A DNA stretch of 64,000 nt from Shimia sp. R9_2 (GTDB lineage: Bacteria > Pseudomonadota > Alphaproteobacteria > Rhodobacterales > Rhodobacteraceae), in assembly GCF_017743735.1 (NCBI RefSeq), contig NZ_JAGHRO010000001.1:1-64000 (forward strand), given 5' to 3'. Shown one piece after another: positions 57,509 to 64,000 of this stretch. The translations under genes were made by a program, and so were the position numbers. The notes below the pieces were generated by a model. That model made no database searches and was not told where the DNA came from. It worked only from the letters and a program-made list of their open reading frames with translations. How positions within the stretch are numbered: the stretch's first letter is position 1; every line of letters begins with the position of its first letter.

Positions 57509-57622
57509 CACGGGAGCGACTAAATCTTCTCTTTGGGGCATTGACCTATCCAACCCAATGGAGGATTAGCGCTTGAACCGATTCAGCGTCTGATTCATGC
57601 TGAGGGAAACAGGGAGAGCACA

Positions 57623-57784
57623 ATGCAGCAACAACAAGCGCAAGCCATACAAGTTCCTGAACCTTCGCCGCGTTATCAACCCAATGAAGCTTTCCTTCAA
57701 GTCATTGAAAAACTTGAAAAAGAAGTAAACTCCAAAGATGAGTATGTACGTCGACAGCTCGAAGCGGTCTTCCAGCCAAGGTAA
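57623..57784 (+). CDS. Small hypothetical protein (53 aa)
   Basis: A 53-codon ORF beginning MQQQQAQAIQVPEPSPRYQP and ending with a charged helix (FLQVIEKLEKEVNSKDEYVRRQLEAVF). GGGAGAG lies seven bases before the ATG and codon use is even. It is divergent from the deaminase, with about 250 bases between. The hydrophilic, helical, Glu/Lys-rich sequence could be a small regulator or antitoxin-like protein, but there is no family match to cite. Confidence 0.55.
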   Translation: MQQQQAQAIQVPEPSPRYQPNEAFLQVIEKLEKEVNSKDEYVRRQLEAVFQPR

Positions 57785-58338
57785 ATTTATCGTCCTAAAC
57801 TGAGTGGTCACGCAGTCTTTGGATGGTAAAGCCTTTCCTGGGCGTCCTTTCTAAGTTTCGATGGATCCAGGCGAAAGCCCCGGTTCCTACAATGCCAGTG
57901 CATCCGATTTGTAGTGTGGTTTCTGGTCTTGGTGCAATGACAGCAAGAGCAACGGAAGCTGCGCAGTCTTACCGGCAAGGGACCTCTTGATACCCGGCTA
58001 CCATGTTGTGATGACTGAAGATGCAGGATCGATGAACTGCAAGCATGGTTTGATCAATTTTCGATCTGAACAGATATGGGCACCGTTTGATGCCCTTGAG
58101 ACATGCATCCTCCTTTCAGAATCACCCGTCGTGACACCGCCGAATCGCCTCTGATTCCGTACGAGAGAGCCATCGTATTGGTTCAAAGACGGTTAAAACA
58201 TGACACACCCTAAGGGAGAAATCGCGTCATTTGATACAATCATATGCGTATAGTCGGAAAAAACTTCAGAGCAAATTTCCGAGTTTTGCCTCTCGTAGGC
58301 CGCTGATTCAAAAAAGTTTTTCGACCACCTTGATTCTG
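57785..58338. other. Gene-free stretch between the small ORF and tnsA
   Basis: About 550 bases with no convincing gene on either strand. An imperfect dyad, ACTGAGTG-GT-CACGCAGT, is at 57799-57816. Several short frames exist but none has a ribosome site or recognisable sequence. The part nearest tnsA is AT-rich and is likely its promoter region. Confidence 0.4.
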
Positions 58339-58359
58339 GTTCGGTTTTCAGTACCGAAC
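58339..58359. promoter_or_regulatory. Inverted repeat GTTCGGT-N7-ACCGAAC before tnsA
   Basis: Perfect seven-base arms (58339-58345 and 58353-58359) lie seven bases upstream of the tnsA ATG. The position suggests an operator for autoregulation of the tns operon or an RNA hairpin covering the start. Confidence 0.55.
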
Positions 58360-58366
58360 ATGGTCC

Positions 58367-59068
58367 ATGAAATTGGACAAAGAAGCCCTCCCTACCGCGC
58401 GTCGGGTTCATCAGCGCGGCATGACCAAAAAAGCGAACTGGCTTGCCGGTCCCAAAGTCGTGGGCTTGATCCAGACTGAGAGTATCCTGGAATCGACTTT
58501 GGCGTTCTGCGCCATGATCGATCCGCGCGTTCAGACGATTGAACCACAGCCAGAGACATTCGATCTATTGTCCGGCAAACGATACAAATCCAAGGACGAG
58601 CTTTTGCGCGCCCATTCTGGGGGTGGCTATCAGCCGAAGCCCTACACTCCAGACTTTCGTGTTCAGCTTCATTGCGGGGGTGAGCGATTCCTGGAAGCCA
58701 AGCATCAGCGCTTCCTTGAGGAGAAACCCGAGTATCTGGCTTACCCCGGCATCTTCCTGGAACTCGGCCTGAAGCTTGTTCTGGTGACCGATGAGTTGCT
58801 GCAGGGTCCCTTGGAATATAATGCTCGCCTGCTGAAACCGAACCTTAACAACCAACTGCCGCCTGCGGTGGCAAATAGTTTCGCCTCAATCACAGATGAA
58901 GCGGTGGAGTTTCGTAAGCTCCTCCAATCGTTCTCCCAACGAGAAATCCTGACGGCGATCTTGCAGGGCCTTTTCGCTGTCGACTTGGTCGGCTCCCGCA
59001 TCGGGCCCAAGACTATGCTGACCTGTGCAGGCGGTGAAAAACAACATTTGGAGGTCCTGGCGCTATGA
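58367..59068 (+). CDS. tnsA: TnsA-type endonuclease subunit of the transposase
   Basis: A 233-residue restriction-endonuclease-fold protein. The TnsA-type metal site is visible as E42 (LESTLAF), D96 (YTPDFRV) and E110/K112 (FLEAKH). It cleaves the 5' ends of the element, giving cut-and-paste rather than replicative transposition. The start is uncertain: 58367 is used, but an ATG at 58421 (MTKKANW) is equally possible, and neither has a good ribosome site. Its stop overlaps the tnsB start (ATGA). Confidence 0.88.
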   Translation: MKLDKEALPTARRVHQRGMTKKANWLAGPKVVGLIQTESILESTLAFCAMIDPRVQTIEPQPETFDLLSGKRYKSKDELLRAHSGGGYQPKPYTPDFRVQLHCGGERFLEAKHQRFLEEKPEYLAYPGIFLELGLKLVLVTDELLQGPLEYNARLLKPNLNNQLPPAVANSFASITDEAVEFRKLLQSFSQREILTAILQGLFAVDLVGSRIGPKTMLTCAGGEKQHLEVLAL

Positions 59069-61011
59069 CACCGCTTGTGAAGCAGTATGACGGCCGCATC
59101 CTCATGATTGATGAACAAGCACATGAAGTGCTCGGGCCCGTGCATGGTCGTCCGGCAGTCAGTTTGCGCGCGCCGGATGGAATTCAGCACGAGATCTCCG
59201 TTCAGGACTTTCAGTTTCAGGTGTCGATTGGAAACGTCTTGGACCCGGAAACCGATGGTCTCCGGAACCGGCTCCCGAACGCTGAGGAGCAGTTCGAGGT
59301 GGCCTTCAGAAAAGCCGTGATCGAACAAACCGTTGCTTTGGAGGCTGAGGGGGTAACCTGGCCGCAGCGTCTTCTCATCATGAGGGAGCGTTTCGAGCGG
59401 GATTCGAAGTTTTCAAAGCGCCAGAAGAAGTTCCCAAGCGAACGGACGATCCAAGTCTGGATGAAACAGAACCTCCGCCACGGTGTGCACGGGCTGAGAG
59501 ACCGGACCTTTGAATCTGGAAACCGTTCAAGCCGTCATGATGCTCTCTTCGAAGAGATCCTATACGATATTCTGGAAAAGCATTATCTCAGTTCTGACCG
59601 CATCACCGAAACGCTCGTGGGTAAACTGGCTGCTGCGCAGTATCGTGAAAAATGCCGAACTGAAGGCATCAAACCAAATCCGCATGGGCCCAAAGTCGTC
59701 CGCAGGCTGATTGAGCTCCTGCCGCATTATGATGTTGTGAAGCGGCGCCTTGGCAGCAAGGAAGCTCGCCGAAACATGCTTCAGGCGGGCAAGATCCAGC
59801 TCGTAGAGTCGCCCTTGGAACGCGTTGAAATCGACTGCACCACTGCTGATGTCTTTTGCGTCATTGACGACGCTGGCAATGTTGCCCGCCCGACAATTTG
59901 CGCAGCAGTGGATTGTGCCACCGGGTTGATCGTGGGTTTGCAGGTCTCTCTTTCGAGCCCGCACTCGCTTCTCGTTGCAAATACGATCAAAGAGATCATG
60001 AGCCCCCATGAAGAGAGGTTTTTCAAGAAACACAAAATTGAGAAACGGTTTCAGGCCATAGGCAGGCCTTTGGCCGTTGTGGCCGACCAGGGAAGCGAAA
60101 ACAGCGGGGATCTGATCGAGAGAGCAATCAAGACCACGTCTTTCGAACTCAGGAAGAATGTACCTGGAAACCCTGACAGAAAACCATTTGTCGAACGCTT
60201 GTTCCGGTCGATCAATGAAGTGCTCACGACCCTGCCGGGAGCGACGCAAAGCAAAGAAATAGCCGCAAAATCCCGAACCAAACGCGCAATGGAAGAGGCG
60301 CGACTGACTTTCGAAGATGTCGAGTCCTTCCTGCAAAAGTGGCGTTTCGACGTTCACGCACATCGGTCACAGCGGCGTATTCAATCCGCGTTGCGTACGC
60401 GTGAAGCACCTTGGGCATGTTGGACACGCCTGCAGGAAGATCATTTGGTGCCCGAACCGCCCACTCCGATGGAACTCAAGCAAATGTTCTTTGCAGGTGC
60501 AGCCACTCGCAAACTGCATCGGTACGGGATTGAATTCGAGGGAATTCAGTATTCATCGACTGAACTGAGGAAGCTTTTCAAGGAAATAGGCTCTGGTCAA
60601 GAGATCGAAGTAAGGTTTGACCCCACGAACATCCTGGAGATCGCGGTTCGAAACCCGCTTTCTGGCGAAGACTTGTTTGTTGGCGCGAAACACCAAGAAT
60701 TGCCAGCGATCTCATTTGATGAGTTGAGACGCTTACGCAAGAAGCACAACCCTGATCCCGGCGAGGACCTGAAGGTTCTGGATATTCTGGATGGGATGCT
60801 TGAACAGCACCACAAAAAACCTGTCAGGAATCCAGGGACGAAGCACCGTCAAGCAAAACGCGCTACTGTGAACTGGCGTGCTGACCAAGCTGCTGTCGAT
60901 GATGCTCGCGCCAAAGAACAGGCCGCGAGGATGGTTGCGGAGCAAGAAGCAGCTCCAAAGAGGCTGCGCCGCCCTGACAATCTGCCTGAAACCTCGAAGA
61001 GACCTGACTGA
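59065..61011 (+). CDS. tnsB: TnsB-type DDE transposase
   Basis: A 648-residue transposase of the Mu/Tn7 group. N-terminal helix-turn-helix DNA-binding domains (about 70-215) precede the integrase-fold catalytic core with D257 (VEIDCT), D341 (VADQGSE) and E377 (FVERLF), then a Mu C-terminal-type beta domain (about 470-550) and a basic tail that would contact TnsC. It cuts the 3' ends and joins them to target DNA. The repeats after gyrB are its expected binding sites. Shares one base with the tnsC start. Confidence 0.93.
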   Translation: MTPLVKQYDGRILMIDEQAHEVLGPVHGRPAVSLRAPDGIQHEISVQDFQFQVSIGNVLDPETDGLRNRLPNAEEQFEVAFRKAVIEQTVALEAEGVTWPQRLLIMRERFERDSKFSKRQKKFPSERTIQVWMKQNLRHGVHGLRDRTFESGNRSSRHDALFEEILYDILEKHYLSSDRITETLVGKLAAAQYREKCRTEGIKPNPHGPKVVRRLIELLPHYDVVKRRLGSKEARRNMLQAGKIQLVESPLERVEIDCTTADVFCVIDDAGNVARPTICAAVDCATGLIVGLQVSLSSPHSLLVANTIKEIMSPHEERFFKKHKIEKRFQAIGRPLAVVADQGSENSGDLIERAIKTTSFELRKNVPGNPDRKPFVERLFRSINEVLTTLPGATQSKEIAAKSRTKRAMEEARLTFEDVESFLQKWRFDVHAHRSQRRIQSALRTREAPWACWTRLQEDHLVPEPPTPMELKQMFFAGAATRKLHRYGIEFEGIQYSSTELRKLFKEIGSGQEIEVRFDPTNILEIAVRNPLSGEDLFVGAKHQELPAISFDELRRLRKKHNPDPGEDLKVLDILDGMLEQHHKKPVRNPGTKHRQAKRATVNWRADQAAVDDARAKEQAARMVAEQEAAPKRLRRPDNLPETSKRPD

Positions 61012-61997
61012 TGTCGCCAGAGATTGACCCAAGGATCCTTGATGTCCGAATTCAGCACAGACGCCACAATGAAGTGCTGGCTGAGCTCAAGAGCCTCATC
61101 GCAGTTGCAAAGTCCTATGGCGGCGCGATCATACCCCTTCTGGGGCCCACACGGTGCGGAAAGACTGAAGTTCTTGGGGATGCCAAAACTCAATTTGGTA
61201 ACGTTCGGAGCGGTCCTGGATCTCTCGTCGAAACCAATTCCTTTGCTGTGGGCTGCATACCACCCAAGCCGAATGATCGGGACATCTACCTGGCCATGCT
61301 TCGCGCTGTGGGCCATGGATGTGCTCCTCGTGAGAAGACCTCCGCGGTGCGAGAGCGCTTGATCACCGCTATTCGAGACGATGGCATTGAAATCCTCGCA
61401 CTCGACGAGTGCAGTCATTGTGTTGAAACAGGTGCAAACCTGTCATCAAGAACCGCCGTGGATCATTTCAAATCGCTTGTAGACGCGACTGGTATTGTCC
61501 TCGTCCTTGGCGGCTTACCCAAGTTCCAAAAACTGATTCTGGGCAATGAGCAGGTTAGAGACCGTTCATTGAAGACGATCGAGTACCACCCCTACAGATG
61601 GACCAAAGAGGAGGATGTGGAAGCCTTTGTTGGCGCATTCTTGGCGGCACTCGAAATAATCCAAGCGCAAGGTCTGAAGATCGAATTTGACGACATGTAC
61701 ATGGCCCGCAGAATCTATGGGGCCAGCGGCGGCCGTGTCGGAATGATGCTGCGGATCTTGAAGGCATCCCTGTTCCAAGCCAAGGAGGGCACTTTGACGT
61801 TTGACGCGATTGCACGCGGCTGGGAACTTGGTCTGCAGGGCAATGGTGATGTCGAGCCATTTTTTGCTTCTGAAGAGCCATCCGACACAGCTCTGGTACG
61901 ATCCTATGCTGCAGTGATGCAGGAAGCTGACGTCAGGATTGCTCCGGCGACCCTGGATGAATTTGAAGCTGCTCGGCTTGTTCCTCTTTCGAAATGA
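61011..61997 (+). CDS. tnsC: TnsC/TniB-type AAA+ regulator
   Basis: A 328-residue AAA+ ATPase with Walker A GPTRCGKT (45-52) and Walker B ILALDE (128-133). It should form filaments on target DNA and link the target selector TniQ to the transposase. It is shorter than Tn7 TnsC and closer in size to TniB. Four-base overlap with tniQ. Confidence 0.93.
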   Translation: MSPEIDPRILDVRIQHRRHNEVLAELKSLIAVAKSYGGAIIPLLGPTRCGKTEVLGDAKTQFGNVRSGPGSLVETNSFAVGCIPPKPNDRDIYLAMLRAVGHGCAPREKTSAVRERLITAIRDDGIEILALDECSHCVETGANLSSRTAVDHFKSLVDATGIVLVLGGLPKFQKLILGNEQVRDRSLKTIEYHPYRWTKEEDVEAFVGAFLAALEIIQAQGLKIEFDDMYMARRIYGASGGRVGMMLRILKASLFQAKEGTLTFDAIARGWELGLQGNGDVEPFFASEEPSDTALVRSYAAVMQEADVRIAPATLDEFEAARLVPLSK

Positions 61998-63781
61998 ATT
62001 TGCGCTCGACGACACCCGAGGACGGAGAAAGCCTCCTTGGCCTTTTACGTCGCCTCGCGGCGATGAACGCCTATGCACACCTTGGTGATTTTCTGTCCCT
62101 GGTTGAAGTGCGATACGGCCGCCCAATGCTGGAAGACCTGCCGAGTCTTGCAGGAAAGCTCGGAGTTGATGTTGGCGTCCTGGAAAGAATAGCGCCGCAT
62201 TCCAATCCTGACTTTGCAACGCTGGACTGGCGTTTCCAGCGCAGTGAGGTGGACCCATTCTGCCCGATATGCATCCAGGATGGCCGTGTTTGGAAGCAGT
62301 CCTGGCGGCACTGCCTGGTTTCAGCATGTTCTGAGCACGGGCTTGCGTTGCAGAGCCAATGTCCACGGTGCGGCGTGACGCTGTCATCTACAAATGGTGG
62401 CTTTAGAACGTGTGAGTGTGGATACCAGCTGCAAGATTTCCAACGGGTCGAAGCGACTGCAGGAGAAGTCCATATCGCCCGCCTCATCGAGGCTGCAGGC
62501 CGTGAAAGCCTGGAAGCGAACATCGGCCCATGGAAAGCTGACGTGCCTGGCGATATCAGCAGGTTTCTGTTCTTTCTGGCAACATCTGATCATTCCACGC
62601 GCTCAGACAAACCAGGCAAGGTGGCTTTGCCGCGTACACTTGAGGCGACACGCGATTTCATGGTGCCGGTCCACGATCTGTTGGCTGATTGGCCGCGCGC
62701 CTTTGATCGCAATGTCGAGAAACGCCTGAACTCAGGTCCGCAGGAATTCAATTCTGCGCCCGCCCGTCTTGGAAAATGGTACCAGCGTTTGATGTCGTTT
62801 CGCGGTGCAGCTTTCGATCCGTTCCAGGAACGGGTCGGAAAGACTGTTGGAAGAGTTTTTGACGGTAGCTACGCGGGCGCGCTGACGCCAGATGAAGCGC
62901 GGGAGTGGATATCCGCTGCCAAAGCAGCGAAGTTGCTGCGTATCCGGGCCGAACGGTTGGTTTCTGCAGTTTCAGCGGGGGAGGTGAAGGGTAGGCTTCA
63001 TCATTCCGGGCATGGGCACCGGCACACGACGATCTCCATGGATGAAGTGGATAGGTTACGCGACCTTCGAGCGCGTTTTGTTTCTGCAAAGGACGCAGGC
63101 GAGTTCCTGGGTGTTGCCAAGAAGCAGTTTTTGCTTCTGATCGAATGTGGCTTTGTTCAAACGGCATCAGAGGACGCCAAGCATCCGCTCGTGGATGGCG
63201 GTGTTGATCTCCTTGCTCTCATTGCGTTGGTTGACGGGATCCGGGATAAGATTGCGCCTGCTCCACCAAACGGAGTACAGGTGCGCTTCCGCGATCTCAA
63301 CTTACGCCGCACGACGGATCGGAAAGCCCTGTTTCAGCTTCTTCGTCAGATCAGAGACGGTCAAATCCGCCCCGTCGCCGCATCAAAGGATGATCCGCTC
63401 GCAGACTTTGCATTCTGCGGAGAGGAAGTGGACCGCTTCATAAAAGGTGTATCTGACCCGGCACCACTTACGGCCAGGGATGTCGCCGAACTTACTGGCT
63501 GGAAGCACGAATGCGTGACGCACTGGTGTAAGGAAGGGCTGCTCAAGTCTTCTCATGGGCGCCGAGGTGGTGCTGATACCTATTTCATCCGGCACCAGGA
63601 TTTGGTCGAGTTTCAGAAGAGGTTCGTTGTTGTCTCGGACGTGGCCAAGAGATCTGGTTCAACTTCCAAACATATCATGGCTCGTACATCGCAGGATGGG
63701 ATGGTGACTGTTGGATCCAAAAAAGCTGGTACCTCCTCCAGATGTCACCTCTTGGAAATTGACATGCTTCTTTCCAATTAA
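61994..63781 (+). CDS. tniQ: TniQ/TnsD-type target selector
   Basis: A 595-residue TniQ-family protein. The N-terminal TniQ zinc region has CPIC (90-93), RHC/CSEHG (107-115), CPRC (123-126) and CEC (140-142). The C-terminal half (about 300-595) contains several helix-turn-helix-like modules (for example SAAKAAKLLRI and TARDVAELTGWKHECVTHW). This length exceeds Tn7 TnsD and is much longer than the TniQ of CRISPR-associated elements, so it probably reads DNA itself. Given the insertion point, the 3' end of gyrB is the likely target. Last gene of the tns operon. Confidence 0.92.
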   Translation: MNLRSTTPEDGESLLGLLRRLAAMNAYAHLGDFLSLVEVRYGRPMLEDLPSLAGKLGVDVGVLERIAPHSNPDFATLDWRFQRSEVDPFCPICIQDGRVWKQSWRHCLVSACSEHGLALQSQCPRCGVTLSSTNGGFRTCECGYQLQDFQRVEATAGEVHIARLIEAAGRESLEANIGPWKADVPGDISRFLFFLATSDHSTRSDKPGKVALPRTLEATRDFMVPVHDLLADWPRAFDRNVEKRLNSGPQEFNSAPARLGKWYQRLMSFRGAAFDPFQERVGKTVGRVFDGSYAGALTPDEAREWISAAKAAKLLRIRAERLVSAVSAGEVKGRLHHSGHGHRHTTISMDEVDRLRDLRARFVSAKDAGEFLGVAKKQFLLLIECGFVQTASEDAKHPLVDGGVDLLALIALVDGIRDKIAPAPPNGVQVRFRDLNLRRTTDRKALFQLLRQIRDGQIRPVAASKDDPLADFAFCGEEVDRFIKGVSDPAPLTARDVAELTGWKHECVTHWCKEGLLKSSHGRRGGADTYFIRHQDLVEFQKRFVVVSDVAKRSGSTSKHIMARTSQDGMVTVGSKKAGTSSRCHLLEIDMLLSN

Positions 63782-63792
63782 GGGCTGTCATA

Positions 63793-63805
63793 GTCAGTGA
63801 CTGAC
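63793..63805. repeat. Short palindrome after tniQ
   Basis: GTCAGT-G-ACTGAC, six-base perfect arms, 12 bases after the tniQ stop. It may be a weak terminator or protein site; no T run follows. Confidence 0.35.
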
Positions 63806-63844
63806 CGATTTTCTGGAACAGCGCAACACTGCATCTTACTCGAA

Positions 63845-64000
63845 TTATTCCAAAATGATGTGTGGGACAAAACGCGAAAGGTCCTGAGTGATCTCGCTGG
63901 TGTCTTCACGGGTGCAAAGCCCACAAGCGGTATCGCCAATGATCCAGGACCCGAGCATTGCATTGTCGTCGCCAAAGCGCGCAGGCGGACAATAGTCCTG
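63845..64000 (-). CDS. C-terminal end of an unidentified protein (partial)
   Basis: The minus strand is open from the window edge to a TAA at 63845, giving at least 51 residues with a coherent composition, including LGSWIIGDTACGLCTREDTSE and the end FVPHIILE. It is convergent with tniQ and begins beyond the window. I do not recognise it. Codon use supports it over the overlapping minus-strand frame. It may be further cargo of the element. Confidence 0.5.
   Translation of the reverse strand, partial: QDYCPPARFGDDNAMLGSWIIGDTACGLCTREDTSEITQDLSRFVPHIILE

Larger units (their letters stand above)
50862..64000. mobile_element. Tn7-like transposon, partial (far end outside window)
   Basis: The element is inferred from the terminal repeats after gyrB and the complete tnsA-tnsB-tnsC-tniQ operon at 58367-63781. 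Cargo between them is the ubiquitin-like operon, its sigma/protease module and an anti-phage deaminase. tnsA points away from the gyrB-proximal end, as in Tn7 relative to its right end, although here cargo lies between that end and tnsA. Base use is more even than in the GC-rich core genes. The right boundary is unknown; the element could also be two nested elements. Confidence 0.65.

Noticed and set aside
57566..57811. Minus-strand frame of 81 codons opposite the 53-codon gene
   Set aside because: It has no ribosome site, and the plus strand has a better composed short gene with one.
63778..63975. Minus-strand frame of 65 codons at the window end
   Set aside because: The frame open from the window edge to 63845 has a more natural composition; the two cannot both be coding.

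Overview
The window is chromosomal DNA of an alphaproteobacterium, most probably the Roseobacter group of the Rhodobacteraceae. The reasons are the GC-rich coding sequence, the dnaA-dnaN-recF-gyrB order, several GANTC (CcrM-type) sites near DnaA boxes, and protein families typical of that group (MsrPQ, two branched-chain-type ABC clusters with acyl-CoA ligases, cytoplasmic MCP-rich chemotaxis). No rRNA, tRNA or CRISPR array was seen.

Layout. 1-580: AT-rich gene-free stretch with DnaA-box-like sites and four GANTC sites about one helical turn apart, a possible origin. 0.6-6.7 kb: SDR dehydrogenase with divergent AraC regulator, then two paralogous chemoreceptors. 7.0-8.8 kb: periplasmic methionine sulfoxide repair operon msrP-(GDCCVxC protein)-msrQ. 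9-19 kb: housekeeping genes (FMN-binding glutamate synthase family, HAD phosphatase, dgt, clpB, pyrF, dinB). 19.3-28.1 kb: operon on the minus strand encoding an acyl-CoA synthetase, a five-part Liv-type ABC importer and a PaaK-like ligase. 28.3-30.9 kb: a soluble PAS hybrid histidine kinase and an OmpR-type regulator. 31.3-40.5 kb: a second Liv-type importer with acyl-CoA ligase and a pair of unequal acyl-CoA dehydrogenases, divergent from a TetR regulator. 41.5-43.2 kb: nth and a PfkB adenosine kinase. 43.9-50.9 kb: dnaA, dnaN, an orphan PemK/MazF toxin, recF, gyrB.

Accessory region. Six bases after the gyrB stop codon a sequence starting TGT with three direct repeats looks like the TnsB-binding end of a Tn7-like transposon. 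Everything from there to the end of the window (50.9-64.0 kb) is best read as that element: a translationally coupled tnsA-tnsB-tnsC-tniQ operon (58.4-63.8 kb) plus defence-like cargo. The cargo holds (a) a bacterial ubiquitin-like operon: a tandem-ubiquitin protein ending in Gly-Gly-Ala-Gln, a cysteine-free E2, a JAB peptidase-E1 fusion and a DUF6527 protein; (b) a divergent three-gene regulatory module: a sigma-70-like protein, a charged coiled-coil protein and an ImmA/IrrE protease; (c) an anti-phage dCTP deaminase of the AvcD type; and (d) a small 53-codon ORF.

The most striking observation is in the 173 bp between (a) and (b). The same bipartite sequence, TGTCCG-N11-ACCACGnGCATACC, occurs once facing each operon with identical internal spacing. 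This is what one would expect if the encoded sigma-like factor drives both its own module and the ubiquitin-like operon, with the protease and coiled-coil protein as likely control or sensing parts. The functional reading is inference; the motif itself is directly visible.
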